Assembly (NCBI RefSeq): GCF_014647035.1
Contig: NZ_BMOK01000005.1
Coordinates: 124,001-188,000, forward strand
DNA length: 64,000 nucleotides
Reading direction: 5' to 3'
Source of the DNA: Sporolactobacillus putidus
GTDB lineage: Bacteria > Bacillota > Bacilli > Bacillales > Sporolactobacillaceae
The notes under the pieces were generated by a model. That model saw nothing but the letters and a program-made list of their open reading frames with translations. It searched no databases and was not told the DNA's origin. A program made the translations under genes and the position numbers. The number at the start of each line of letters is the position of its first letter. Position 1 is the first letter of the stretch. Of the stretch, positions 53,569 through 62,435 are shown piece by piece.

Positions 53569-53973
53569 ATGGAGAACAAAAAAATCGATCTATTAATTAT
53601 GAGAGGGCTGCAATGGATACTCAATGTTGCGTTGGCCGCGCTGGCCGTCATTCTTAGCGTGGCGCTGATTAAAGAGACAGTCCAATTTTTTTCCTATTTG
53701 ATGTTAGAAGGAAATGCCTCTTATGATCATTTGCTTGAGGGTATTCTTGTCTATTTCCTTTATTTTGAATTTATCGCACTGATCATCAAATATTTTCAGG
53801 CGCATTACCATTTCCCGCTTCGCTATTTTGTATATATTGGGGTGACGGCGATCGTGCGCCTGATCGTGGTCAGCCACAACGATCCCCGGTCGGTGCTGTT
53901 GTATGCCATAGCGATTCTTGTACTTGTCGGTGCGCTTTACATCGCCAACACCAAGCTGCTGAAAAGGGAGTAG
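53569..53973 (+). CDS. psiE: PsiE-like phosphate-starvation-inducible membrane protein
   Basis: 134 residues with four TM helices. Family motifs: GILVYFLYFEFIALIIKYFQ, HYHFPLRYFVYIGVTAIVRL, and VVSHNDPRSVLLYAIAILVL. PsiE is induced by phosphate starvation in E. coli; its function is unknown. Monocistronic. The gap downstream (53974-54164) has only unassigned hairpins (ctccgg/ccggag near 54012-54035). Confidence 0.85.
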   Translation: MENKKIDLLIMRGLQWILNVALAALAVILSVALIKETVQFFSYLMLEGNASYDHLLEGILVYFLYFEFIALIIKYFQAHYHFPLRYFVYIGVTAIVRLIVVSHNDPRSVLLYAIAILVLVGALYIANTKLLKRE

Positions 53974-54164
53974 GACGATCTGTTTCGTAAGAATGCGAGA
54001 CGAGCGTAAGCCTCCGGATTTCAAAGAAACCGGAGAGGGGAAAAGCGGACTGCTGCACAAGTTTTTCCTGTCAGCCTCAATTGCTGTGATTTTCTCGGAA
54101 GGGTTGTGAAGACCATAAATCTTAGAAGGATATCTCGGGAAGGATATGCTGCCTTTCTAAGGAT

Positions 54165-54209
54165 AAAAAGAGCATTCAGCTTAATAAAGAAACTGAATGC
54201 TCGCTTTTA
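54165..54209 (-). terminator. Terminator of gldA
   Basis: gagcattcag / ctgaatgctc ten-pair stem. On the - strand it is followed by a T-run. May also stop leftward and rightward transcripts. Confidence 0.8.
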
Positions 54210-54217
54210 ATCGTTGA

Positions 54218-54232
54218 AGTGAACGCTTTCAA
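54218..54232 (-). promoter_or_regulatory. cre-like site just downstream of gldA
   Basis: ttgaaagcgttcact on the - strand fits the CcpA consensus WTGNAANCGNWNNCW at every fixed position. Its location between stop codon and terminator is unusual. Confidence 0.4.
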
Positions 54233-54250
54233 CTATAGGTGGAAATTACA

Positions 54251-55381
54251 TCAGTCGTGATAGGATTCAGCGATCGCATCGGCGGTCACAATCGCGTTGA
54301 ACACATCATCCGGAGTGACCTCGAACGGCATGTTGCCCATCGTGTCGTTTTTCGCGCAGGACAGCTCGGCTACCTTACGCCATTCGTCTTCCTTGAATTC
54401 CTTGAGGCCGAGGTCTTTCAATGTAAGCGGAAGTCCGACAGCTTTAATGATTTTAATGACTTCTTCCATTTCATCCTGAGGCGCGTTTTCAAGAACAAGC
54501 TGTACAAGGAGAGCGAACGTTACCTTTTCACCATGCTGAACGCGGTGCAGCGAGGGGACTGCCGTCATTCCATTGTGGATGGCATGAGCCGCAGCCAACC
54601 CGCCTGATTCCGCACCGACACCGCTCAGGTAGATGGTGGCTTCAATCGTTGCTTCAACGGCCGGTGTCGACAATTTTCTTTCAACGGCGCGCAAAGCCGG
54701 GATCGCGTTGCGGCGGATCGTGTCGTAGCAAAGCTTTGCAAGTCCGACACCGACAAGAGAGGGTTTCAGATTCGCAAGATTGATCCCATTTGACCGGTAG
54801 CAGGCACGTGCTTCGAAATAGGTCGTCAATCCGTCGCCGATGCCTGCGGCGAAGAAACGGGTCGGCGCAGCGGCAAGAATGTCGGTGTCCGCGATAACCA
54901 TGTCCGGGTTGCCAGGCAGGTACAAGTAATGATCGAACTGTCCTTCATCTGTATAGATGACTGCGATAGACGTGCACGGGGCATCGGTTGACGCAATCGT
55001 CGGATAGATGACAACCGGCAGTTTTTCATAATAGGCGACCGATTTTGCCGTATCCAGTGTTTTCCCTCCGCCAATGCCTACGATGACGTTTGCCCCGGCT
55101 TCACGCGCCAGTTTGCGGTTGCGATCGATTTCCGTCTGCGAACATTCATAATTGAATTTCTCGAAAGCGGCCTTTTTTCCGGAAGCTTTGAATGAAGCCC
55201 CGGCTTCTTCAGTTGCCCGATCGACGATAAATTCATCACAAACGAAGTAAGCGCTGTCACCCAATGGTGAAATATAGTCGCTGATGTTAGCCAGAATGCC
55301 TTTTCCGACAATAAACTTCTTTGGCGAAGTCACTGATTTTGCCAGTTTTTCAGATTTCACTGATGCGGTTACACCTAACAT
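54251..55381 (-). CDS. gldA: Glycerol dehydrogenase
   Basis: 376 residues, iron-type alcohol dehydrogenase family. NAD-binding GIGGGKTLDTAKSVA and YPTIASTDAPCTSIAV; metal ligands include the Asp in AAGIGDGLTTYFEARA and the His residues in AAAHAIHNGMTAVP and RVQHGEKVTF. Oxidises glycerol to dihydroxyacetone with NAD+. The upstream gap 55382-55723 has a partial cre-like sequence (55444-55460), suggesting carbon-catabolite control. Confidence 0.93.
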   Translation of the reverse strand: MLGVTASVKSEKLAKSVTSPKKFIVGKGILANISDYISPLGDSAYFVCDEFIVDRATEEAGASFKASGKKAAFEKFNYECSQTEIDRNRKLAREAGANVIVGIGGGKTLDTAKSVAYYEKLPVVIYPTIASTDAPCTSIAVIYTDEGQFDHYLYLPGNPDMVIADTDILAAAPTRFFAAGIGDGLTTYFEARACYRSNGINLANLKPSLVGVGLAKLCYDTIRRNAIPALRAVERKLSTPAVEATIEATIYLSGVGAESGGLAAAHAIHNGMTAVPSLHRVQHGEKVTFALLVQLVLENAPQDEMEEVIKIIKAVGLPLTLKDLGLKEFKEDEWRKVAELSCAKNDTMGNMPFEVTPDDVFNAIVTADAIAESYHD

Positions 55382-55723
55382 GATTCATCATCCTTTTTCC
55401 TTCATTTAACAAGTTAAATTATAAATACTGTTAGTACAGATTACTAGTGAAAACGCTTAATTTAGTGAAATTTTTATGAACTATAGCAAAATATGCCCTT
55501 GTTCGACCAGTATATGGATGAACGATCATTGACAAAATCATAAAATGCGTTGATGAACTGATGATCGGTTTGTAAGAATTGCAGCTAACTTTGTCAATAA
55601 TGATCAGGAAGATACATGGCTATTGAAATTGTCGGACACATAGGGTATGTTTTTGTTGAGAGACTATGAACGGGGTTATCCGGACTGTGAATAGCCAAAT
55701 AAAGGTGACTAAGGGGTAGAAAA
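55382..55723. other. Divergent intergenic region gldA / ppaC
   Basis: No gene seen. Contains aattaagcgttttcact on the - strand (55444-55460), a cre-like half-match, as the only motif I can point to. Confidence 0.4.
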
Positions 55724-56653
55724 ATGGAAAAAGTGCTTGTATTCGGACATAAGAGCCCGGACACGGATGCGATTTGCTCGGCGATCGCGTTCGCTGATCT
55801 GAAAAAACAGCTGGGGGAAAATGTGGAAGCAGTTCGTCTCGGCGAGCTGAACGGTGAAACGGAATATGTCCTGAACTATTTTAACGTCGAGGTACCGCGC
55901 CTTGTCAAGACAATTTCTAATGAAGTGCCTGCGGTTTATCTTGTCGACCATAACGAACGGCAGCAAAGTGCGGACGATATCGGCAAAGTTGACGTACTCT
56001 CCGTTGTCGATCATCACCGGATCGCGAATTTCGATACGAAAGCGCCGCTTTACTATCGGGCGGAACCGGTCGGCTGCACGGCGACCATTCTCAATAAACT
56101 ATACAAGGAAAACGGGATTTCCGTTCCGAAGACGATTGCCGGTCTGATGCTGTCGTCGATCATTTCCGACACGCTTTTGTTCAAATCGCCGACCTGCACG
56201 GATGAAGATGTGAAAGCGGCCCGTGAACTGGAAAAAGTTTCAGGCGTCGAAGCGGAAACCTACGGATTGGACATGCTCAAGGCCGGCACGAATATCGCCG
56301 ACAAGACGGCTGAAGAGCTGATCCACCTGGATGTAAAGCCATTCGAAATGGGCCATTATACGGTTGAAATCGCCCAGGTCAACGTCGTCGATACGAATGA
56401 CGCTTTGTCGCGCCAGAAGGATCTCGAAGCCGCGATCAACAAGGAAATCGATGAGAAAAATCTCGATCTGTTCCTTCTCGCCGTGACAAATATCCTGACG
56501 AGCGACTCAGAAGCTTTGGTTCTCGGCAAAGCCGCGGCAGCCGCTGAGGCCGCCTTCAACGTGAAGCTGGTCAACCATACAGCAGCACTGAAGGGCGTCG
56601 TATCCCGCAAGAAACAAATTGTTCCTGTTCTGACTGAAGAACTGACGAAATAA
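55724..56653 (+). CDS. ppaC: Manganese-dependent inorganic pyrophosphatase (family II)
   Basis: 309 residues. DHH-family N-domain: [41 protein letters not shown], and [10 protein letters not shown]. The C-terminal DHHA2 domain carries the substrate-binding SRKKQIVP. Hydrolyses PPi, pulling biosynthetic reactions. Typical for Bacillus, which lacks the family I enzyme. Followed by a strong terminator. Confidence 0.95.
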   Translation: MEKVLVFGHKSPDTDAICSAIAFADLKKQLGENVEAVRLGELNGETEYVLNYFNVEVPRLVKTISNEVPAVYLVDHNERQQSADDIGKVDVLSVVDHHRIANFDTKAPLYYRAEPVGCTATILNKLYKENGISVPKTIAGLMLSSIISDTLLFKSPTCTDEDVKAARELEKVSGVEAETYGLDMLKAGTNIADKTAEELIHLDVKPFEMGHYTVEIAQVNVVDTNDALSRQKDLEAAINKEIDEKNLDLFLLAVTNILTSDSEALVLGKAAAAAEAAFNVKLVNHTAALKGVVSRKKQIVPVLTEELTK

Positions 56654-56680
56654 AAAAAGATCCAGCAGCTCTGGAAGAAA

Positions 56681-56724
56681 AGGGAGCAGTGAGGGTACAA
56701 ACGTGCCCTCCTGCTCCCTTTTTT
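56681..56724 (+). terminator. Terminator of ppaC
   Basis: agggagcag...gagggta / tgccctc...ctgctccct long stem, then six T. Confidence 0.88.
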
Positions 56725-57186
56725 ATTACCCAGATAAAAAGAACAATAAACAGCCGTGCAAAGTCTAGAATAATAGAGATTTTTCTTCTGAAATATGAAA
56801 AATAATCCACAACTCATCATGACCACAATTTTATAGCAAAAAGAGTTCTCTGCTGTTGGCCTGAATAATGAACATTATTGCCTGGTAAATATATTTGCTT
56901 TAAATTTGTAATGGCCTTAGAAAAAAATCCACACATAAGATTCCATGTCATTCAGATGCTGATCGATCAGGTCCTTTTCTACTTCAGACGGTGCGTACAC
57001 CATAAACAAAATGTTACGGGTCTGATCCGTGTGCGCTTATCAGGTCCTTTCATCCACCAGCGATCAGGCTCGTCAGTAGCGGCAGAGATCGTTAAAATTA
57101 TATAATGGAAAGTGTTTTAAGAGTCGACACAGGTGTTGTTGCTTGTGATTACTGGAATATTCAGAGTTGTGAAGGAGATGCATGGA
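56725..57186. other. Gene-poor region between ppaC and the nitroreductase
   Basis: No confident gene. On the - strand a short open stretch ending at 56917 reads MVYAPSEVEKDLIDQHLNDM and a few residues more, without a start region or SD; it may be the end of a decayed gene. The + strand frame 56878-57105 lacks an SD. Confidence 0.4.
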
Positions 57187-57933
57187 GTGGAAACGAATGT
57201 TGTCATTGAGACCCTTTTAAGTCACCGGTCCATTCGCAAGTTTAAAAATAAAGCATTGACGGAAGATCAGGTGAGACTTCTGGTAGAGAGCGCCCAGGCC
57301 GCTTCGACATCAAGTTTTACACAGTCCTACTCGATCATCGGGATTGACGATCCGGACATCAAAAAACAGCTGCGGAAGATCGCCTACGACTCGGATTATG
57401 TCGAGCATAACGGCTACTTTTTCGTTTTTGTGGCGGATCAGTACCGGAATAAAGTGATCGGTGAAGAATATAGAAAGGATACCTCCGCCCTGGACACGAC
57501 GCAGCGGCTGATCGTCGCGTTCGGCGATGCGTCCTTTGCGGCACAGAACCTGGCTGTCGCTGCGGAATCGATGGGGCTTGGTATCTGCTACATCGGCAGC
57601 ATCCAGAATGATATCAATAAAACAGCAGAAATCCTGCAGCTGCCGGAAGATGTTTATCCAATTTTCGGCATGGCTGTCGGTTACCCGGATCAGGATCCGG
57701 AGAAGAAGCCGCGTCTGCCGCTCGACATCGTTTTCCATCGGAATCATTACAATCCAAAACCTTCGTCGAATTCTCTCAAGGCCTATGATCAGGAAGTCGC
57801 ACGTTATTATCAAACACGGTCCGGCGGGACGCGTGAAGAAACCTGGACCGGCCAGATTGCCGGAGGTCTTGAGATGCCCTACCGGAAAGCATTGAAACCT
57901 TTCCTCGAAAAACAGCGCATGGGCTTGCGCTAA
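57187..57933 (+). CDS. NfrA/NfsA-type NADPH-dependent FMN nitroreductase
   Basis: 248 residues from GTG 57187 (AAGGAG 9 nt upstream; earlier starts overlap or precede the SD). VIETLLSHRSIRKFKNKALT is the classical nitroreductase start that binds FMN phosphate. Further SAQAASTSSFTQSYSIIGI, SMGLGICYIGSIQND, and VYPIFGMAVGYPDQDPEKKP are typical of NfrA1/NfsA. Reduces nitro compounds, flavins or disulfides. Ends 3 nt before the next gene, so likely co-transcribed. Confidence 0.9.
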   Translation: METNVVIETLLSHRSIRKFKNKALTEDQVRLLVESAQAASTSSFTQSYSIIGIDDPDIKKQLRKIAYDSDYVEHNGYFFVFVADQYRNKVIGEEYRKDTSALDTTQRLIVAFGDASFAAQNLAVAAESMGLGICYIGSIQNDINKTAEILQLPEDVYPIFGMAVGYPDQDPEKKPRLPLDIVFHRNHYNPKPSSNSLKAYDQEVARYYQTRSGGTREETWTGQIAGGLEMPYRKALKPFLEKQRMGLR

Positions 57934-57936
57934 AAA

Positions 57937-58791
57937 ATGTTCGGTATGGCTTTATTCCAGGCTGTTCTGCAGATTTTGTGGCTCAGCATGACCGAGTTTG
58001 TATCGCTTATCGGAGGCCTCGTGATCGGGGGCTTTATTCTTGGCTATCTGGAACGGCTGTCCAATCGCCTGGTCATCGACACCTTTGGTATGAAGGGAAT
58101 ATACTTTACGGCATGGCTGGGCACGCCGGTTCATGAGCTGGGCCATGCCGCTATGTGCCTGCTCTTCGGACACAGGGTGACCGGAATCAAACTACTTCAG
58201 GCCAATCGATCGGACGGAACGATCGGCTACGTGACCCACACGTACAATCCGGGCAGCCTCTACCAGAATATCGGCAATCTGTTTATCGGACTTGCGCCGC
58301 TGATTAGCGGCGGCCTGGCCATCTTCGCCTGCGCCCGTTTTCTTGTGCCGGGCGGTTCGGATGTGATTGCCCGCTATTTTTTCACTGGAACGCAGGCGTT
58401 CTCTCTTGTTGATCCGCGGACATGGTGGGATCTGCTATTCGCGGATCGCGCTGTTTTCCAAAATTTTTTTGCCGGTGAAAACCTGATCCGCCCTGCCTTC
58501 TGGCTGTTCATTTTTCTTGCGGTCTGTATTTCTTCGCGCATGTCACTGAGCCCTGAAGATATCCGCGGGGCGAGAAGCGGGGCCGGAGCTATGTTCCTGC
58601 TTATTGTGCTTGCCAATGTGCTGAATGCTGCTCTGGATCCGTCGCTGCACCGGCAGATGATGGTATGGATCGGCCGGTTTAATTTTTGTTTGCTTATTCT
58701 GCTCAGCGTGTCTGTGTTTTTCTCATGCCTGACGCTGGCCGTCAGCAGTTTGTTTTACCGAATCGGGAGCCGTTTTAAATCCTTTGGATAA
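57937..58791 (+). CDS. Membrane protein with HELGH zinc-protease-like motif (M50-like)
   Basis: 284 residues, about six TM helices. Residues 63-72 read TPVHELGHAA, a HExxH-type motif in a membrane helix, as in site-2 proteases and the DUF3267/M50B-like families. A following NPGSLYQNIGNLFIGLAPLI block has the second-ligand look (Asn/Pro-Gly), though no clear LDG motif is seen. Probably an intramembrane metalloprotease or a non-catalytic relative. No visible SD, 3 nt after the nitroreductase: translation probably coupled. Confidence 0.68.
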   Translation: MFGMALFQAVLQILWLSMTEFVSLIGGLVIGGFILGYLERLSNRLVIDTFGMKGIYFTAWLGTPVHELGHAAMCLLFGHRVTGIKLLQANRSDGTIGYVTHTYNPGSLYQNIGNLFIGLAPLISGGLAIFACARFLVPGGSDVIARYFFTGTQAFSLVDPRTWWDLLFADRAVFQNFFAGENLIRPAFWLFIFLAVCISSRMSLSPEDIRGARSGAGAMFLLIVLANVLNAALDPSLHRQMMVWIGRFNFCLLILLSVSVFFSCLTLAVSSLFYRIGSRFKSFG

Positions 58792-58809
58792 CGGGAGAGG
58801 GATGGAAGA

Positions 58810-59862
58810 ATGAGTATCTATAAGGGCTATGTTGGAACGTATACAAAGGGAGACAGCGAAGGCATTTATTCGTTTGTTCTGGATACGGACAGGCAGGTAC
58901 TTGATGGGGTGGAGCTTGCGGCGAAGCTCGACAATCCGACTTATCTGGCGGTAAGCGAAGATGATAGAAGGCTTTATTCGGTCATTAAAAAAGACGCTTT
59001 CGGCGGCGTGGCCGCCTATGCTGTTGATTCGGCAGGACAGCTGGAAAGCCTGGGCGAGCAGACAGCCGAGGGCGCGCCGCCATGCTATGTCGGCGCGGAT
59101 CGGGAAAATCGTCACGTGTTGTCGGCCAACTATCATAAGGGGACTGTTGATATATACCCCATTGGAAAAAATCGCGGCATCGACCCCGCATCAGATAGCG
59201 ATCATCATGAAGGATCCGGTGCGAACCGGTCAAGGCAGGAAGGACCTCATGTCCATTTTGCCGATTACACGCCCGATGAACGATTTGTTGTTGCCGTTGA
59301 TCTGGGGACGGATAGTCTGACCACTTATCGGGAGGCGGGGGGAAAGCTGATCCGGCAGGATGTCCTTACTTTTAAGCCGGGCACAGGGCCGCGGCATCTT
59401 GTTTTCCATCCGAAAGCGCCGTTTGCCTACGTTATGTCGGAAATCAGTTCCGAAGTGATCGCGCTGCGTTTCGATGCAGCATCCGGTCATTCTTCCGTTT
59501 TTCAGACCGTCAGCGCGCTGCCCGCCGATTTTCACGGTCACAATCAGGGAAGCGCGATAAAAATTTCGTCGGACGGACGATTCGTCTATGTTTCGAACCG
59601 GGGCGCCAACAGTATCGCTCTGTTCAGGACAGACAAGGAATCGGGAGCGCTGACACCGGTTGACCACGTTTCAACGGAAGGCGAGTGGCCGCGCGACTTC
59701 GCGCTTGATCCGTCGGAGCAGTTCCTGATTGCCGCCAATCAGAATACAGGCAACCTCGTTCTCTATACGCGGGATCGGGAAACCGGGCGGCTGGCTGCGA
59801 CAGGTTCCGAACTTGCGGTACCCGATCCGGTCTGCGTCAAATTTTTGCATACTCCAAGGTAA
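58810..59862 (+). CDS. pgl: 6-phosphogluconolactonase (lactonase family, YkgB-like)
   Basis: 350 residues forming a seven-bladed beta-propeller of the Pgl/YkgB type. Opens YKGYVGTYTKGDSEGIYSFV; conserved EGPHVHFADYTPDERFVVAV, GTGPRHLVFHPKAPFAYVMS, and HGHNQGSAIKISSDGRFVYV repeats. Hydrolyses 6-phosphogluconolactone in the pentose phosphate pathway. SD gggagaggg. A short linker between blades two and three (SDSDHHEGSGANRSRQ) looks like an insertion. Confidence 0.88.
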   Translation: MSIYKGYVGTYTKGDSEGIYSFVLDTDRQVLDGVELAAKLDNPTYLAVSEDDRRLYSVIKKDAFGGVAAYAVDSAGQLESLGEQTAEGAPPCYVGADRENRHVLSANYHKGTVDIYPIGKNRGIDPASDSDHHEGSGANRSRQEGPHVHFADYTPDERFVVAVDLGTDSLTTYREAGGKLIRQDVLTFKPGTGPRHLVFHPKAPFAYVMSEISSEVIALRFDAASGHSSVFQTVSALPADFHGHNQGSAIKISSDGRFVYVSNRGANSIALFRTDKESGALTPVDHVSTEGEWPRDFALDPSEQFLIAANQNTGNLVLYTRDRETGRLAATGSELAVPDPVCVKFLHTPR

Positions 59863-59878
59863 ATTTGGATTTAAGATT

Positions 59879-59926
59879 GAGTCTGACGTAGACTTTTCAC
59901 TTAAAAGTCGCTGTCAGGCTTTTTTA
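59879..59926 (+). terminator. Terminator of the lactonase gene
   Basis: gtctgacgtagactttt / aaaagtcgctgtcaggc stem followed by T-run. Confidence 0.8.
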
Positions 59927-59984
59927 TGTAAAAAAGAAAGAAAAATATTAAAAGATGAACGGCGTCTAGTAGAAGAAAAACCTG

Positions 59985-60140
59985 AAAAAACTTCATCAAA
60001 ATTATCAGAAAGTTCACCCAAAATCTGGAACTTCATCTGAATCGTCACAAGGTTCATCCTAAATCCAAAACTTCATCCAAATTTTCAGAAGGTTCATCCT
60101 AAACGACGAAAAGTTCATCCCAATCCTTTGATTCATTCCC
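59985..60140. repeat. Intergenic array of ~20-nt degenerate units, locus 2
   Basis: Eight copies of the core t-t-c-a-t/c-c at 59992, 60013, 60032, 60053, 60072, 60093, 60114 and 60132: spacing 21, 19, 21, 19, 21, 21, 18. Typical unit: aaggttcatcctaaa plus 5-6 variable bases. The rest of gap 59863-60294 has the terminator and no gene. Confidence 0.8.
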
Positions 60141-60294
60141 TTTGAATTTGCATGGTATGTGTTTTGATGCGCAACAAAAAATGAAACAGCTTTATTTTGA
60201 TAAAATCATCTTTATTGTCAGCCATCAAGATTGTTAAAGAAGTTTTGCTATGCATATGCTGAATGATCCGATGTATGAGCTGTTTCCGGAAGTC

Positions 60295-60546
60295 TTAAGC
60301 CAGATTTTTCAATTCTTCTTCCACTTTCCGTTCAATTTTTACCAGACAGTCCTCAACGGTTTCCGCAAATATTCTCTGCCCGTTCACAATAGCAAAGGGA
60401 CGCAGACTGCACATTCCGCATATATTCAAACAGTCGTAGCTCATAACGGCTACTTCCGGATGTCGGGCTATTTTTTCCAAATGTTCAGACGTCAGTAAAT
60501 TGTAGTCACAGATTTCGATCAGGATCATGCCCAGACCCGTATCCAT
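60295..60546 (-). CDS. DUF1450-family protein (YuzB-like)
   Basis: 83 residues from ATG 60546 with AAGGAGGTT SD. Conserved Cys pattern: ICDYN, and SYDCLNICGMCSLRPFAIVN (C-x3-C-x2-C). Short, cytosolic. The family resembles thioredoxin-like iron-sulfur ferredoxins of the YuzB type. Function unknown. Divergent from the Cys-rich regulator gene at 60700. Confidence 0.85.
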   Translation of the reverse strand: MDTGLGMILIEICDYNLLTSEHLEKIARHPEVAVMSYDCLNICGMCSLRPFAIVNGQRIFAETVEDCLVKIERKVEEELKNLA

Positions 60547-60699
60547 ATGGCAACCTCCTTGACATAAAGTCGGGAAAACATTACGTTATATTTTATAAAC
60601 CAAAACGTTTCTGAAATCAAGGCACAGCGCGGACCCGTAGAGATACGTCTCTATAATCCAGGCCGTTGATGTAAAAGGCGGGAGGGAGATCCCGAATCG

Positions 60700-61335
60700 A
60701 TGAAGGGGACGAAAGACAAAATTCTCGATATTCTCAAAAGAGAGCAGAAGCTTGCCGTCAGCGAGCTGGCAAAGCTGCTTCATATGACCGAAATGGGTGT
60801 GAGAAAACATTTGAGCACCCTTGAGGACGACGGGCTGATTCATGTGGAGAACGTTAGGAAACCAGTGGGGAGACCGGTTCAGTTTTTTTCTCTCACTGAA
60901 AAAGCTGAAGCGTCCTTTCCGAAAAACTATAAGTATATCGCCGTTCAATTTTTAAAAGATATAGAACAGCTTTACGGCGAGGAATCGGTGAATCGATTAT
61001 TTGAAAACAGGAAAGGCAGGCTTTATCAAGTCTACCATCCGTCGATCGGCCGTGAAAAAAGCGATGAGGACAAGGCTGAAGCCCTTGCGCGGCTGCAGAA
61101 TGAACGCGGCTATATGTGCCGGCTGAACAGGGTCGGCGATGGAGTCTTCGAGTTGATCGAATACAATTGTCCGATTCTCGCCGTAGCGAATCAGTATAAG
61201 CTCGCCTGTGCGCACGAGACGGATCTCATGAAAAGTGCGCTTGGGGCTGAGCACGTCGACAGAATCATGTGCCGTGCCGACGGAGATGCGCACTGCCAGT
61301 TTCTGATCAAGCTCAATAAGGGCGGGAGGCAGTGA
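60700..61335 (+). CDS. Winged-helix regulator with Cys-rich sensor domain (SufR-like)
   Basis: 211 residues. HTH at 1-70: ILDILKREQKLAVSELAKLL, MTEMGVRKHLSTLEDDGLIH, and GRPVQFFSLT wing, the DeoR/SufR-type arrangement. The C-terminal domain has Cys spaced C-x12-C-x20-C-x7-C (NCPILAVANQYKLAC ... RIMCRADGDAHCQF), as in SufR-type repressors that bind an Fe-S cluster. Probably senses iron-sulfur or redox state. A divergent DUF1450 gene with Cys motif and the nearby sodA are plausible targets (inference). Confidence 0.8.
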   Translation: MKGTKDKILDILKREQKLAVSELAKLLHMTEMGVRKHLSTLEDDGLIHVENVRKPVGRPVQFFSLTEKAEASFPKNYKYIAVQFLKDIEQLYGEESVNRLFENRKGRLYQVYHPSIGREKSDEDKAEALARLQNERGYMCRLNRVGDGVFELIEYNCPILAVANQYKLACAHETDLMKSALGAEHVDRIMCRADGDAHCQFLIKLNKGGRQ

Positions 61336-61384
61336 ACGGAGCAACTATTCACATTTTCGGGGCAGCCCGCCGAATGAAAAACGG

Positions 61385-61425
61385 AGGAACTTTTCCCTGT
61401 CGGTCGGGAAAAGTTCCTTTTATAT
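61385..61425 (+). terminator. Terminator of the SufR-like gene
   Basis: aggaacttttccc / gggaaaagttcct perfect 13-pair stem, then ttttat. Confidence 0.88.
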
Positions 61426-61449
61426 GGAATACGAATTGGGAGAATGCAT

Positions 61450-61530
61450 TGGGTTAAACCTGGAATCAATCGGTTCAACCTCTGGTTTTCGGCTCGACTT
61501 TTCGTCGATTTGGCTCAACTAATCATCCTG
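61450..61530. repeat. Intergenic array of ~20-nt degenerate units, locus 3
   Basis: Four copies of the core g-g-t/c-t-c-a-a-c at 61452, 61472, 61491 and 61512: spacing 20, 19, 21. Lies between the terminators of the SufR-like gene and sodA. Confidence 0.6.
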
Positions 61531-61543
61531 GGCGGGAAAAATG

Positions 61544-61574
61544 AAAAAAGGACGCCGGACGGCGCCCTTTTTTA
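61544..61574 (-). terminator. Terminator of sodA
   Basis: On the - strand: gggcgcc / ggcgtcc (one G-U) followed by six T. Confidence 0.8.
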
Positions 61575-61580
61575 CTTGAT

Positions 61581-62210
61581 TTATTGAACCGCCTTATTCA
61601 GCGCTTCGCCATATTTTGTTCCAACGAAATCCCAGTTGATCACATTGAAGAAATTCTGGATGTATTCCGGCCTTCTGTTTTGATACTTCAGGTAGTAGGC
61701 ATGCTCCCAAACATCAAGCCCAAGCAGCGGAATTTCTCCGTCCATCAATGGATTGTCCTGATTCGGCGTGCTTGTAATCTTAAGATGGCTGCCCTGATCC
61801 AGGACGAGCCAGGCCCAGCCGGAACCGAACCGGCCGGCTGCAGCGGCAGAAAACTGCGCTTTGAATGTGTCGAAGTCGCCGAATCGGCTGTTGATTGCTT
61901 CGTCGAGCCGGCCTGCCGGCGCGTTGGATCCGCCGGGGGTCAGTATTTTCCAAAACAGACTGTGATTGTAGTGCCCGCCTCCGTTATTGCGCACCGCCGT
62001 CCGGATATTTTCGGGGACGGCGCCGAGATCCATCAGTAAGTCGGTCAGAGATTTGTTGATCAGATCGGAGTGGCCTTCAAGCGCGGCATTCAGGTTATTG
62101 ACATAAGTCTGATGATGTTTGCCGTGATGAATGTTCATCGTTTCCGCATCGATATAAGGTTCCAGGGCATCAAAAGCATAATCCAGTTCCGGCAAGGTAA
62201 ATTGACTCAT
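61581..62210 (-). CDS. sodA: Superoxide dismutase (Mn/Fe family)
   Basis: 209 residues, full length. Metal ligands: His in [15 protein letters not shown], His in [14 protein letters not shown], and Asp and His in [30 protein letters not shown] is typical. Cytosolic. Converts superoxide to H2O2. Gly at GGGHYNH with later QD-type residues fits the Mn-type enzymes of Bacillus, but metal choice cannot be fixed by eye. AGGAGGG SD. Confidence 0.95.
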   Translation of the reverse strand: MSQFTLPELDYAFDALEPYIDAETMNIHHGKHHQTYVNNLNAALEGHSDLINKSLTDLLMDLGAVPENIRTAVRNNGGGHYNHSLFWKILTPGGSNAPAGRLDEAINSRFGDFDTFKAQFSAAAAGRFGSGWAWLVLDQGSHLKITSTPNQDNPLMDGEIPLLGLDVWEHAYYLKYQNRRPEYIQNFFNVINWDFVGTKYGEALNKAVQ

Positions 62211-62380
62211 GGGGATCCCTCCTGTTTTTAAACTATTTGGTTTATAAACTACTCCTTTATTAAATCAGCCTTTGAAAAGCCGTGCAATTATATTGCTCAG
62301 CAAATTGAATTTATGCGAGCGTGGAAGCTTATATACTATTCATTCCCTGATCGGCCTTTATTATAAATTGCAAAAGAAAT

Positions 62381-62418
62381 AAAAAAGCAGCCCGGGTTTA
62401 TTTTTCACCCGGCTGCTT
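62381..62418 (-). terminator. Terminator of the amidohydrolase gene
   Basis: On the - strand: aagcagccgggt / acccgggctgctt stem, loop gaaaaata-like, six T. Confidence 0.85.
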
Positions 62419-62435
62419 CGCTTCTGCCGAACCGC

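Noticed and set aside
56878-57105. 75-codon + strand frame
   Set aside because: No SD, no family resemblance. The opposite strand holds an equally weak short frame.
59985-60140. CRISPR array
   Set aside because: Units are about 20 nt in total with degenerate cores, no conserved 25-40-nt repeat, no unique spacers of constant length, no cas genes.
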